From NCBI GenBank assembly GCA_024645305.1, contig JAHEFU010000054.1, positions 1 through 14,428 of the forward strand: DNA of 14,428 nucleotides, read 5' to 3'. Positions 5,688-13,335 of this stretch are shown piece after piece. The translations under genes were made by a program, and so were the position numbers. The notes under the pieces were generated by a model, which made no database searches, was not told the DNA's origin, and saw only the letters and a list, made by a program, of their open reading frames with translations. Position 1 is the stretch's first letter; every line of letters begins with the position of its first letter. This DNA is from Planctomycetales bacterium (GTDB taxonomy: Bacteria > 4484-113 > JAFGCY01).

Positions 5688-8600
5688 ATGCCCAAATATT
5701 CTGCAGCAGATCACAAAACGCATCTGGCTTTATCCACACTGTTCCTGCTGATTGCCCTGATGGGCTGCGGCGGTGGTAGCTCCCCGGGGCTGATCATGCA
5801 GAAGCCTGGTACCGCTCCTGTAGCCAGCCGTGAGGATGCCCTGGCCCAGCTGGCTGCTGCACCCCTGCCTGCGGGAGTTGATGCCGCCCTGTTCCAGCAG
5901 CTGAAGGACGAACTGCAACGCACCCTGCTAAGCCTTGACGGCAGCCCCGCTGATCCATTCACCCGGCAGGCTTCCGCGCCCGGCGGTCCGGCGGACGCTG
6001 CGGTGCTCAGCCTGGATGAAAGCGGCACGAGCCTGAGCTGGTACCTGGAGAACCCGGGCGACTATGACCAAAACGGCATCGTGGGCATCTCTGACCTGAC
6101 CCCGCTGGGCATCAACTACGGCATGCGCATCCCGGTTGTCCCGGGAGCAGTGGCCTTCGCGCTGCTGAGTGAGGATCCGCAGTCCCCCTTTGACCACAGC
6201 AGACTGCCCTCCGTGGTGGACGGCGATGGCAACGGGGAAATCGGCATTGCGGATGTGACAACCATTGGCCAGAACTTCGGCAGGCGCCTGCTGGGCTACC
6301 GCGTGTATGCCTCAACGCAGGGGCCGGACTATCCGGCTGCCCCATCCGCAGTTTCGACTGTTGCACCGATTGCGGAACTGGAGCTTGCGGATGCTACTGG
6401 CCTGAAGTCAGAGGACAGGTTGGCATTCAGCCTGCCGCTATCCCCTGAGCAGCAGGGCCTGGGATACTGGGTCCGGCCACTGTATGAAACGGGCGAAGGG
6501 AGTCCCAGCAAGCTGCAGGGTATGCCACTGAGCTACCCGGACGGCTCACTCTCCCTGCTGGGCAGCAGCCCTGCGTCAGCCCAGCCCGGCACGGTACTGA
6601 CCCTCACATTCAACCAGCCCGTGGACAACCTGACAGAGCAGCTGAGCCTGCGCCCCGACTGGGTTGAGGGCGAGGAATTCCTGCTTGGCGAGACCGCTGT
6701 TGTCAATGGCAACATGGCATATATGCACGTGCCACTGCTGCTGCCGGGACAGTACTCATACAGCCTGCTGCACAACGGCACTGAGCTCGGCACAATCAGC
6801 CTGCAGATCCAGCAGGCAGCCACCAGCCTGACACCGGCGACGCTGGCCCAGAAGCACGAGCTGTCCGTGGAGGGCTTCAAGGTTGTTGCGGATCCCGCCG
6901 CGGCTGGGCTGCTTGGCTATTACCCCGAGGAGTTTGATTACGCGGCCCTGCGCTCTGAACTGGACAAATTTGATGAAGTCTTCGATGTGCTGTTCACCTG
7001 GATAGACACTGAACTGCAGGAACTGAGCCCCGCCGAACAGCAGCAGGTGCTGGGCTATCTTGACAACATCGGCTACACGGGGCTGATGGACAGCCTGTCC
7101 GTGGATGCCATGCAGACCAGCAGGGCTGACGCCGGCGTCTCCTGGAATGTTGACTCATCACCCTGGGACGGCCGCAACTTCGAACGGCTGTATTACGACG
7201 CCTGGAGTTCCCAGGTCACAAACGGCAGCTTCCTGTTTGACCTGACAACCATCAGCCTGTCTCTTTTCAACCCCAATGCCGGATTTACATTCGGGGCATA
7301 CACAATGGTGCTGGGAGTGCAGAAGTCCATTATTGACATCTGCTTCCCCACGGATCTCACAGCGCTTGATCTGGCCATGAACAACCGCCAGCGGCTGGTC
7401 ACGGGCGAACCCTACCAACTGGAGGTCTGGGGACACTTTTACTCAGAGAAGAAGCCCAGTGCTTCGCAGACCCTGGAAGCGCTGATTTCCTCGTTTGTCG
7501 GTGCGATGCCCCTCCCGGGATACCTGAAGTCAGAGATGCTGCAGACCTTTACCGACTATGTGATTGTCACCGGGGCCAACATGGGGGTGGCCTATGCGCT
7601 GGACGCAGTACTGCCCACTTCCTCGGAGCCGGAGAGTCCCTGGGATGGACATGTGGACGGCGGCTGGGTGCTGCTCGACGCCTTCCTGTATGAAGATGAC
7701 AACCCGGATGCGATCTACCGCAAGCTGGGTTTCAAGGACAAGCTTGTTCCACTGGACCAGTCCGAAGATTACTACAGGAACCAGCAGTATCCAAAGCAGT
7801 TCCCACTCCGCACCCGGCAGAATCCTGGTGATTTCCTCAGGAGTGGGGGAGGCGGCTTCACGTACCTGCTCGGGGAGGCTGGTCAGTCCTCCCTGACTTT
7901 CTCCGGCACGGGAAGGGTGACGCTCTTTGTACGCGGCTTTTCCTTCCAGTCTTCCGAGTCCCTCTCCTTCTGGAGCCACAGTTATCCGGAGACTGTATCC
8001 CGCAAGGTTGATTTATGGGTGGGAAAGGACAGCGACTGGCAATTGCATGAGGTGCTCAGTGATACCTCACTCGTGGAATCCAGCGGCGGAAGTGTCACAC
8101 TCAAGGGCCAGCTGATGGAAGCCGCGGAGTATCCGCTGATCCTGGCCGAAATAGCTGGTGGCCCCCTGGATGGAAGCGTGGCCATCACAGCACAGTTCCA
8201 GTCCGGGGCAGGCTGGGACGAACCGCTGGACCTGGCATTCAACAGCGCAGTCAGCGCCGGGCATTATCTGGGACTGCCTGCCATCACGGGTTCCCAGGCA
8301 TACCTCGTTGCCAATAGTGCCGCGGGCACGTCCTGGCCGTCATCTGGTTACTCCCTCCCTGCCATGAGTGGTGAAATCAATACTGCTGAGCTGTTCGCAT
8401 ACCAGTTCGACGGCGGCAGTCCGCTGCGGCCCGCAATGCTGCGCTCTGAACACCACGGCAGGACAAGCGTATCCTTGCGGGACGAAATCGGAGGTGACTG
8501 GAGTATCGTGTCAGATGTGGACTTCCCGAATGCTGACAACGCGGTCGCCGCCATGATTGACGGCAGGCCGGCGGTGGCATACAGCGACAGTTATTACGAA

Positions 8601-9251
8601 GGAGTCCACCCTCAGCTGGTCCTGACCCGGGTTGACGTGATGTACGCCGCTGCCCTCGACTCACTGGGAACCAGCTGGGGCGAGCCGACACTTGTCTGCA
8701 GCACTGAGCGGCCGGAAGATGACGACTTCCTGTTCCTGTATTCCGTGGATATTGCCGATGTGGGTGGTTCACCCTCCATATTACTGGGCGCTGATACTCC
8801 ACCAATCTATTCCAGTACCAGTGCGTATCATGATGGACTATACATGTCCAGCTCAGCCTCAGCCCTCGGTGGCAGCTGGTCTGCGCCCGCCCCCATCCAG
8901 CCAGTTCGGGCATGGGATGATTACTTTGATCCGCACATACTCGTGACTCGCGGTTGCCTGACGGAAATCGGCGGTCGCCCGGCCGTGGCCTATTCAAACA
9001 ACGGCACCACATATTACTGCCAGGCACTGGACAACTATGGCAACAGCTGGCCGCAACCCGAGCCGGTAGCCCTTTCCTTCACCTACACAAGCCAGGGTTC
9101 TCCCACATTGTCTCTTGCGCAGATCAACAACTTTCCGGCGATTCTGCTCTACCAGGGTGAGGAACCGGAACCGACACCCATTTCACTCCTGACGGACCCG
9201 GGGCTGCAGCCGCGGGTATTAAGCAACCGGCTGGTGTATGCGACACCTTAG
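5688..9251 (+). CDS. large lipoprotein with split dockerin-like Ca-binding motifs and C-terminal propeller-like repeats
   Basis: 1187 aa from ATG 5688, which has AAGGGG 5 nt upstream. Residues 1-27 form a lipoprotein signal (hydrophobic LALSTLFLLIALMGC, acylated Cys27) followed by a GGGSS linker. Two dockerin-type calcium loops are clear: DYDQNGIVGISD (125-136) and DGDGNGEIGIAD (178-189), each followed by a helix ending in NYG or NFG. Dockerin loops are normally close together; here about 40 residues separate them. A strand LLGYRVYAS follows, starting a likely Ig/fibronectin-like region. The middle (about 320-850) is unassigned. The last 300 residues carry four or five copies of a pattern like GRPAVAYSD then A-x-D-x-x-G-x-SW (for example ALDSLGTSWGEP, ALDNYGNSWPQP), suggesting a beta-propeller or sialidase-like fold without visible catalytic residues. 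Probably cell-surface; function unknown. Confidence 0.85.
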   Translation: MPKYSAADHKTHLALSTLFLLIALMGCGGGSSPGLIMQKPGTAPVASREDALAQLAAAPLPAGVDAALFQQLKDELQRTLLSLDGSPADPFTRQASAPGGPADAAVLSLDESGTSLSWYLENPGDYDQNGIVGISDLTPLGINYGMRIPVVPGAVAFALLSEDPQSPFDHSRLPSVVDGDGNGEIGIADVTTIGQNFGRRLLGYRVYASTQGPDYPAAPSAVSTVAPIAELELADATGLKSEDRLAFSLPLSPEQQGLGYWVRPLYETGEGSPSKLQGMPLSYPDGSLSLLGSSPASAQPGTVLTLTFNQPVDNLTEQLSLRPDWVEGEEFLLGETAVVNGNMAYMHVPLLLPGQYSYSLLHNGTELGTISLQIQQAATSLTPATLAQKHELSVEGFKVVADPAAAGLLGYYPEEFDYAALRSELDKFDEVFDVLFTWIDTELQELSPAEQQQVLGYLDNIGYTGLMDSLSVDAMQTSRADAGVSWNVDSSPWDGRNFERLYYDAWSSQVTNGSFLFDLTTISLSLFNPNAGFTFGAYTMVLGVQKSIIDICFPTDLTALDLAMNNRQRLVTGEPYQLEVWGHFYSEKKPSASQTLEALISSFVGAMPLPGYLKSEMLQTFTDYVIVTGANMGVAYALDAVLPTSSEPESPWDGHVDGGWVLLDAFLYEDDNPDAIYRKLGFKDKLVPLDQSEDYYRNQQYPKQFPLRTRQNPGDFLRSGGGGFTYLLGEAGQSSLTFSGTGRVTLFVRGFSFQSSESLSFWSHSYPETVSRKVDLWVGKDSDWQLHEVLSDTSLVESSGGSVTLKGQLMEAAEYPLILAEIAGGPLDGSVAITAQFQSGAGWDEPLDLAFNSAVSAGHYLGLPAITGSQAYLVANSAAGTSWPSSGYSLPAMSGEINTAELFAYQFDGGSPLRPAMLRSEHHGRTSVSLRDEIGGDWSIVSDVDFPNADNAVAAMIDGRPAVAYSDSYYEGVHPQLVLTRVDVMYAAALDSLGTSWGEPTLVCSTERPEDDDFLFLYSVDIADVGGSPSILLGADTPPIYSSTSAYHDGLYMSSSASALGGSWSAPAPIQPVRAWDDYFDPHILVTRGCLTEIGGRPAVAYSNNGTTYYCQALDNYGNSWPQPEPVALSFTYTSQGSPTLSLAQINNFPAILLYQGEEPEPTPISLLTDPGLQPRVLSNRLVYATP

Positions 9252-9306
9252 GCCTGGCATGCACAGCAGAGCGCCGGCAGCCAGATAGAAGATTGGCCGC
9301 GCAGTC

Positions 9307-9822
9307 GTGGTACATGCATCCGTGGATAAACCCGACTACACAAAACCGGCGCAGCCCATCGATCCCGGCGTGGGCATCGGACATGTGCACCTGCGCGTGG
9401 CCGATGTGGAGCGCGCACTGGACTTCTACTGCGGTGTGCTGGGCTTTACGCTCACACAGCGCATGGGGCGTGGGGCGGCCTTCGTCTCCGCGGGCGGCTA
9501 CCACCACCACATCGGCCTGAACAGCTGGGAAAGCGAGGGCGGCGGGCCAGCCGCGCCCGGACACACCGGGCTGTTCCACGCGGCGATCCGCTACCCCAGC
9601 CCCGCGGCACTGGGCAATGCCCTGCAGCGCCTGCAGCAGGCCGGCTGGCCGCTCACGGGAGCGGCCGACCACGGGGTGAGCCTCGCGCTGTACCTCGACG
9701 ACCCGGATGGCAACGGCCTGGAACTGTACTGGGACCGCCCGCCGGCGGACTGGCCCGTGGATGGCAACGGTGAACTGGCAATGACCACCGAACCGCTGGA
9801 CCCGAGCCTGCTCTCACCGTAA
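9307..9822 (+). CDS. VOC-superfamily (glyoxalase / extradiol dioxygenase fold) protein, CatE-like
   Basis: 171 aa from GTG 9307; GTG 9322 is an equally possible start, since the first 20 residues are not conserved in character. The N-terminal module starts IGHVHLRVADVERALDFY, with metal ligand candidate His26, and has HHHIGLNSW (66-74). The second module has LFHAAIRYPS (His91) and ends DDPDGNGLELYWDRP, with Glu139 the usual third ligand. All expected ligands are present, so a metal-dependent activity on a small aromatic or aldehyde substrate is plausible; the substrate cannot be told. Neither start has a good Shine-Dalgarno or an obvious -10. It lies 55 nt after the lipoprotein gene on the same strand and could be read through from it. 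Confidence 0.85.
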   Translation: MVHASVDKPDYTKPAQPIDPGVGIGHVHLRVADVERALDFYCGVLGFTLTQRMGRGAAFVSAGGYHHHIGLNSWESEGGGPAAPGHTGLFHAAIRYPSPAALGNALQRLQQAGWPLTGAADHGVSLALYLDDPDGNGLELYWDRPPADWPVDGNGELAMTTEPLDPSLLSP

Positions 9823-9842
9823 AGCGGGCAGCGTGCCGGAAG

Positions 9843-9852
9843 CTCATATGAG
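9843..9852. promoter_or_regulatory. palindrome CTCATATGAG upstream of the metal ATPase
   Basis: A perfect 10-bp palindrome flanked by CCGG on both sides (9836-9839 and 9856-9859), giving an imperfect dyad of about 24 bp. It lies 70 nt before the ATPase ATG and 21 nt after the VOC stop. It could be an operator or a weak terminator; no regulator gene is nearby. Confidence 0.3.
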
Positions 9853-9921
9853 ACCCGGACTCAGTATGATCTTGCCCGGAAATGAACTCAAAGGGCTGCA
9901 TTTCCTGTATCAATTAACAGC

Positions 9922-11849
9922 ATGACTGAGACAATAGTACAGTCGACCCGCGGCTCCGGCAAGCAGCCTCATAGTGCGGCCGGTCCGGCGGCGCTGCTGA
10001 CGCTCGCCTGTGCGGCTTCAGCCCTGGCCGGCTGGTACCTGCTGCATCACGGCCAGCTTACGCCCGGGCGCTGGCTGCTGCTGGCGGCCTACATCTCCGG
10101 CAGCTGGCTGCCCCTGCGGGCCGCCCTGGAATCCCTGCGCGAAAAGGGCCCGGACATCAACCTGCTGATGCTGATGGCGGCCTGGGGACCTACGCCCTGG
10201 AACGCGCCACGCGCAGCATTGACGCCCTGACCGAGCTGCGCCCGGACAGTGTGATGCGCGTTGCCAGCGACGGCACTGAGGAGCGCGTCAGCGTTGACGA
10301 CATCGTGCCCGGCGACATCGTGCGCGTCTTCCCCGGTGAGCGCATCGGCGTCGACGGCGAGATCACCACGGGCAGCAGCAGCGTGGACGAGTCCACCCTG
10401 ACCGGCGAATCCATTCCCGTTGACAAGCAGCCCGGTGACAAGGTATTCGCCGGCACCCTGAGTTTCCAGGGGACATTGCTGGTACGGGCCCTGCGCCCGG
10501 CCACGGAAAGCATGATCGAGAAGATCGCCCGGCTGGTTCAGCAGGCCCAGGCGGAGCAGCCCGCCATCCAGGGCCGCTTCGAAAGCTGGCAGGGACGCTA
10601 TGTGTATTTCGTAATGGGCCTGACGATTGTCACTTCCGCGGCGCACTACCTCGGCGCACTGGGGCACGAGCCCTTCCAGCTACGCGATTCCATCTATTCC
10701 GGAATGGTGTTCATGGTGGCGGCTTCCCCCTGTGCGGTGATCATGAGCATCCCTGCCGCAGTGCTGTCCGGCCTGACGCGGGCGGCACGCCGGGGTGTGC
10801 TGTTCAAGGCCGGCAGCTACCTGGAGGGCCTGGCACACGTGAAGTGTGTGGTGATGGACAAGACCGGCACCCTGACCTACGGCCGGCCGGAGGTCGTGGA
10901 GATCATGGATGGCAACGGTGACCACGACCGGGAGCATGCCCTGCTGCAGCAGGCCGCCAGCGTGGAACGGCTCAGTGAGCATCCGCTGGCGGGAGCCGTC
11001 GTGCGCGCCGCGGAGCTCAAGCAGCTGCCCCGGCTGGACGCCCGGACCTTCCACAGCCATACCGGACTCGGCGTGCATGCCACCCTGCGCGACGAGCATG
11101 GCGAAAGCTGGGTCGGGATCGGCAACCACCTGCTGTTCAGCGAACACGGCGTGGACATCCCGGATGCGGTCTGGCAAAGGGCCGGAGAGCTGCGCGAACG
11201 CGGCCTGTCAGCCCTGATAGTGGGCAGCGGCGCGGGCAGCGGAGTAATCGCCGTGGCTGACAGGCTGCGCGAGGAGGCGGCGGGCGTGCTGTCCCGTCTC
11301 AAGCGGATGGGCATCCGCCGGCTGGTGATCCTCACCGGGGACCATACCTCGATCGGCCAAGCTGTTGGCAACGCTGTCGGAGCGGATGAGGTCATCAGTG
11401 AACTGCTGCCGGAGCAGAAGATGGCGGCCATCCGCCGGCTGCGCGAGCGCTACGGAGCACTGGCCTACATGGGCGACGGTGTCAACGACGGACCGGCGCT
11501 GGCGGCGGCGGACATCGGCATCGCCATGGGTGAGCGCGGCACGGACGTCGCGCTGGAAACCGCCGACGTGGTGCTGATGCGTGACGACCTGCGTGGCCTG
11601 CCCTTCGCCCTGTGGCTGGCCCGGCGCACCGAGGCGGCGATCCTGCGCGGGCTGGTACTGGCCTTCGGCGTGATCCTGTTCCTGCTGTTCGCCGCGGCCT
11701 TCCTGGACATCCCGCTGTGGGTGGCGGTGCTGCTGCATGAAGGCTCCACAGTGCTGACAATCCTCAGCGGCACCCTGCTGCTGGTGGAGCCGTACCGGGA
11801 AGGACGGGGCAGCAAGACAGAGCTAAAAACAGATCCTGCGGCCGGCTAG
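9922..11849 (+). pseudogene. P1B-4-type heavy-metal transporting ATPase, frameshifted with internal deletion
   Basis: Family role: ATP-driven export of transition metals (Co, Zn, Fe type) across the inner membrane. The first part (9922 to about 10182) encodes two transmembrane segments and PDINLLMLMAA, then runs out of frame to a stop at 10228-10230. From about 10188 the family sequence resumes in another frame as TYALERATRSIDALTELRPDS and continues intact to 11849. Motifs in the second part: TGES (nt ~10401), SPC in the metal-site helix (~10725), DKTGT phosphorylation site (~10857), SEHP (~10974), TGD (~11334), GDGVNDGP (~11472) and HEGS in the last helix (~11736). SPC plus HEG[GS]T marks P1B-4. 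Between MAA and TYALER relatives carry roughly 25 more residues, including a membrane segment ending near LSGALE; only 5 nt remain. This is a deletion plus a frame change, not a simple one-base error. GTG 10251/ATG 10254 could start a remnant, but no Shine-Dalgarno or -10 supports it. Confidence 0.8.
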
Positions 11850-12220
11850 ACCTGTGCCTGCAAGGTGTTGATGATATCGCGGTGCAGGTACCAGTTCCCG
11901 TCGACCTGCCGCCAGGCCACCATGAACCGACCATGGTCGGCGAGGTTGTCACCAGCGAAGAGCTTGTACTCCCCGACCTCAATGGCTGTGTCCCCCAATT
12001 CAAGCAATTCAGCCGTTGTCAATTCCACACGGTTCACTCCGCTGCCCATCAGGCCATCGAAGGCTGCTGCCAGTGCTTCGCGTCCCCTGACAGTCGGCAC
12101 ACCAGGGATCATGAAGCAGCCGTCTTCCGTATAGCACGCGGCAACCCCCGCCGCATCACCTGCGTTATAGGCAGCAACGAAGTTCCCGTTGGTCTTTGCA
12201 ATCCCGTCCTTTGCGCTCAT
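11846..12220 (-). CDS. SnoaL/NTF2-like (DUF4440/SgcJ-type) protein, 124 aa
   Basis: A cone-shaped alpha+beta barrel protein used as a small enzyme or ligand-binding module. Visible signs: N-terminal helix NGNFVAAYNAGDAAGVAACY, the typical TEDGCFMIPGVPTVRGREAL turn, and the C-terminal strands GRFMVAWRQVDGNWYLHRDI. Length fits the single-domain family. ATG 12220 has GGAG 5 nt upstream; a longer in-frame ATG at 12256 has no such signal. No signal peptide is seen, so it is probably cytoplasmic. The gene runs tail-to-tail into the ATPase pseudogene, the two TAG stops sharing the palindrome CTAG. Substrate unknown. Confidence 0.88.
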   Translation of the reverse strand: MSAKDGIAKTNGNFVAAYNAGDAAGVAACYTEDGCFMIPGVPTVRGREALAAAFDGLMGSGVNRVELTTAELLELGDTAIEVGEYKLFAGDNLADHGRFMVAWRQVDGNWYLHRDIINTLQAQV

Positions 12221-12237
12221 GTCCACTCCAGCCAGGT

Positions 12238-12243
12238 ATTTTA
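12238..12243 (-). promoter_or_regulatory. -10-like hexamer of the SnoaL-like gene
   Basis: TAAAAT (5/6) on the minus strand, 17 nt before ATG 12220, leaving a leader of about 10 nt that contains the GGAG. The -35 is unclear. Confidence 0.35.
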
Positions 12244-12359
12244 CCGGAGCTATCATCGCACAGTCCGACCGTATTGACTACATGTTTTGGCACGTAAGGG
12301 TTGAAACTGGTTTAGGAACATCCGCTGACGGAATGACTGCGGCATGACCCTGCAATCCG

Positions 12360-12402
12360 GGAGTATTCGGCAGCATAGCCAGCCTGCATCCGGCAATACT
12401 CC
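12360..12402. promoter_or_regulatory. inverted repeat in the promoter region of the YfiT-like gene
   Basis: GGAGTATT (12360-12367) and AATACTCC (12395-12402) are perfect inverted copies 27 nt apart, with further CGG/CCG pairing just inside. The right half covers the -35 position of the -10-like TATGAT at 12416. It may be a two-site operator or an RNA/DNA hairpin. Confidence 0.4.
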
Positions 12403-12415
12403 GAGCACTCTGTTG

Positions 12416-12421
12416 TATGAT
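12416..12421 (+). promoter_or_regulatory. -10-like hexamer of the YfiT-like gene
   Basis: TATGAT (5/6), 28 nt before ATG 12450. The predicted leader of about 20 nt holds AGGAG. No -35 consensus; that place is taken by the inverted repeat. Confidence 0.4.
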
Positions 12422-12449
12422 CTGCGCCGGAAACACAGGAGTCCGCAAC

Positions 12450-12977
12450 ATGGAAACATTGCAGTACCCGCTCGGCAAGTACCGCATCGAGCATGAAATT
12501 GACGAGGCCCGCCGCGCGGAGCTGATTGCGCAGATTGCCAGTGCGCCCATGCAGCTGCGCGTGGCTGTCAGCGGCCTGGATGATGCGCAACTTGACACTC
12601 CCTATCGTCCTGAAGGCTGGACAGTCCGCCAGGTGGTGCATCATCTTGCCGACAGTCACATCAATGCCTACGTACGCATGAAGCTGGCCCTGACCGAGGA
12701 TACACCGACCATCAAGCCCTATGACGAGAAGCTGTGGGCAGCCCTGCCCGAGGCCCGCTCGGCTCCCGTTGAGCTTTCGCTGGTACTGCTGGAGGCCATG
12801 CATGCCCGCTGGCTGCTGATGCTGGATGCCATGCAGCCCCCGGACTTCCAGCGGTGCTTCCACCACCCGGAGTCGGGCAGCCAGGTGCCCCTGGACCATA
12901 TGCTGGCCATGTACGCCTGGCATGGGCGGCACCACATTGCACATGTCACTTCGCTGCGCGAAAGAAGGGACTGGTAG
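12450..12977 (+). CDS. YfiT/DinB-family metal-dependent protein (bacillithiol-transferase-like)
   Basis: 175 aa from ATG 12450, which has AGGAG 8 nt upstream. It closely follows the Bacillus YfiT pattern: N-terminal YPLGKYR, then GWTVRQVVHHLADSH (57-70) with metal-binding His64/65, LTEDTPTIKPYDEK (81-94), and the C-terminal WHGRHHIAH (157-165) with the other histidines. The family is a four-helix bundle binding Ni or Zn. Some members act as thiol S-transferases (BstA), others have no known substrate, so thiol transferase is possible but unproven here. It is divergent from the SnoaL-like gene and starts a monocistronic region. The TAG stop is also the first three bases of a TAGCGG repeat. Confidence 0.9.
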   Translation: METLQYPLGKYRIEHEIDEARRAELIAQIASAPMQLRVAVSGLDDAQLDTPYRPEGWTVRQVVHHLADSHINAYVRMKLALTEDTPTIKPYDEKLWAALPEARSAPVELSLVLLEAMHARWLLMLDAMQPPDFQRCFHHPESGSQVPLDHMLAMYAWHGRHHIAHVTSLRERRDW

Positions 12978-13034
12978 CGGCCAATCGGAGCTGCCCGCTT
13001 TAGCGGTAGAAGTAGCGGCGGATTGAATGCCGCC
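12975..13034. repeat. TAGCGG units and two small hairpins after the YfiT-like gene
   Basis: TAGCGG occurs at 12975 (sharing the stop codon), 13001 and 13014, and again at 13124. Two stem-loops are visible: CCGC (12995-12998) with GCGG (13003-13006), and GGCGG (13017-13021) with CCGCC (13030-13034). No T-run follows, so a rho-independent terminator is not clear. This begins the 358-nt gene-free stretch 12978-13335. Confidence 0.5.
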
Positions 13035-13056
13035 ATGGAGAAGTGGAAGAAATTCT

Positions 13057-13123
13057 TAGTTGATAGTTCCTAGTGGCAGCGGCGTCCCGCCGCTGCAGTC
13101 AGTTGTCAGAAATCAGTTGTCAG
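13057..13123. repeat. CAGT/TAGT heptamers around a perfect 9-bp hairpin
   Basis: Seven-base steps TAGTTGA, TAGTTCC, TAGTGGC start at 13057, 13064 and 13071. TCAGTTG, TCAGAAA, TCAGTTG, TCAGTAG start at 13099, 13106, 13113 and 13120. Between them is a perfect palindrome: GCAGCGGCG (13076-13084), loop TCC, CGCCGCTGC (13088-13096). The two heptamer blocks are in the same 7-bp phase (28 bases apart). Confidence 0.7.
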
Positions 13124-13132
13124 TAGCGGCTG

Positions 13133-13320
13133 CTTCTCTTTCTGCTTCTGCTTCTGATTCTGCTTCTGCTTCTGCTTCTGCTTCTGCTTCTCATTCCGTC
13201 TCTCATTCTGCATCTGCTTCTGCCCACTGCTTCTGCCCACTGCCCACTGCCCGCTGCTTCTGCCTGCTGCCAACTGCTTCTGCCCACTGCCCACTGACTA
13301 CTGCTTCTGCTTCTGCACAC
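13133..13320. repeat. GCAGAA hexamer / GCAGTGG heptamer low-complexity array
   Basis: Read on the minus strand the segment is almost wholly GCAG-led units: GCAGAA hexamers dominate 13133-13215 and GCAGTGG heptamers mixed with GCAGAA fill 13216-13310. Open frames here give serine/alanine- or lysine/glutamine-rich peptides and are repeat artefacts, not genes. It ends about 4 nt before the -10 of the next gene. Heptamer repeats of this general kind are known as STRRs in cyanobacteria. Confidence 0.85.
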
Positions 13321-13323
13321 TGT

Positions 13324-13329
13324 TAAAAT
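13324..13329 (+). promoter_or_regulatory. -10-like hexamer for leaderless start at 13336
   Basis: TAAAAT (5/6), then 6 nt, then ATG; no Shine-Dalgarno. The -35 position lies inside the repeat array. Confidence 0.5.
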
Positions 13330-13335
13330 GTCCCC

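Noticed and set aside
8377..9027. 216-codon minus-strand frame inside the lipoprotein gene
   Set aside because: Arg/Cys/Pro-rich shadow of a well-supported gene, no ribosome site.
10188..10230. Programmed ribosomal frameshift in the ATPase
   Set aside because: No slippery sequence is evident and about 25 residues including a membrane segment are missing, which frameshifting cannot restore.
13099..13320. CRISPR array
   Set aside because: Units are 6-7 bp with no spacers and no cas genes nearby.
13060..13326. Open frames rich in Ser-Ala-His (plus strand) or Lys-Gln (minus strand)
   Set aside because: They are translations of the hexamer/heptamer array, with no start signal and no non-repetitive sequence.
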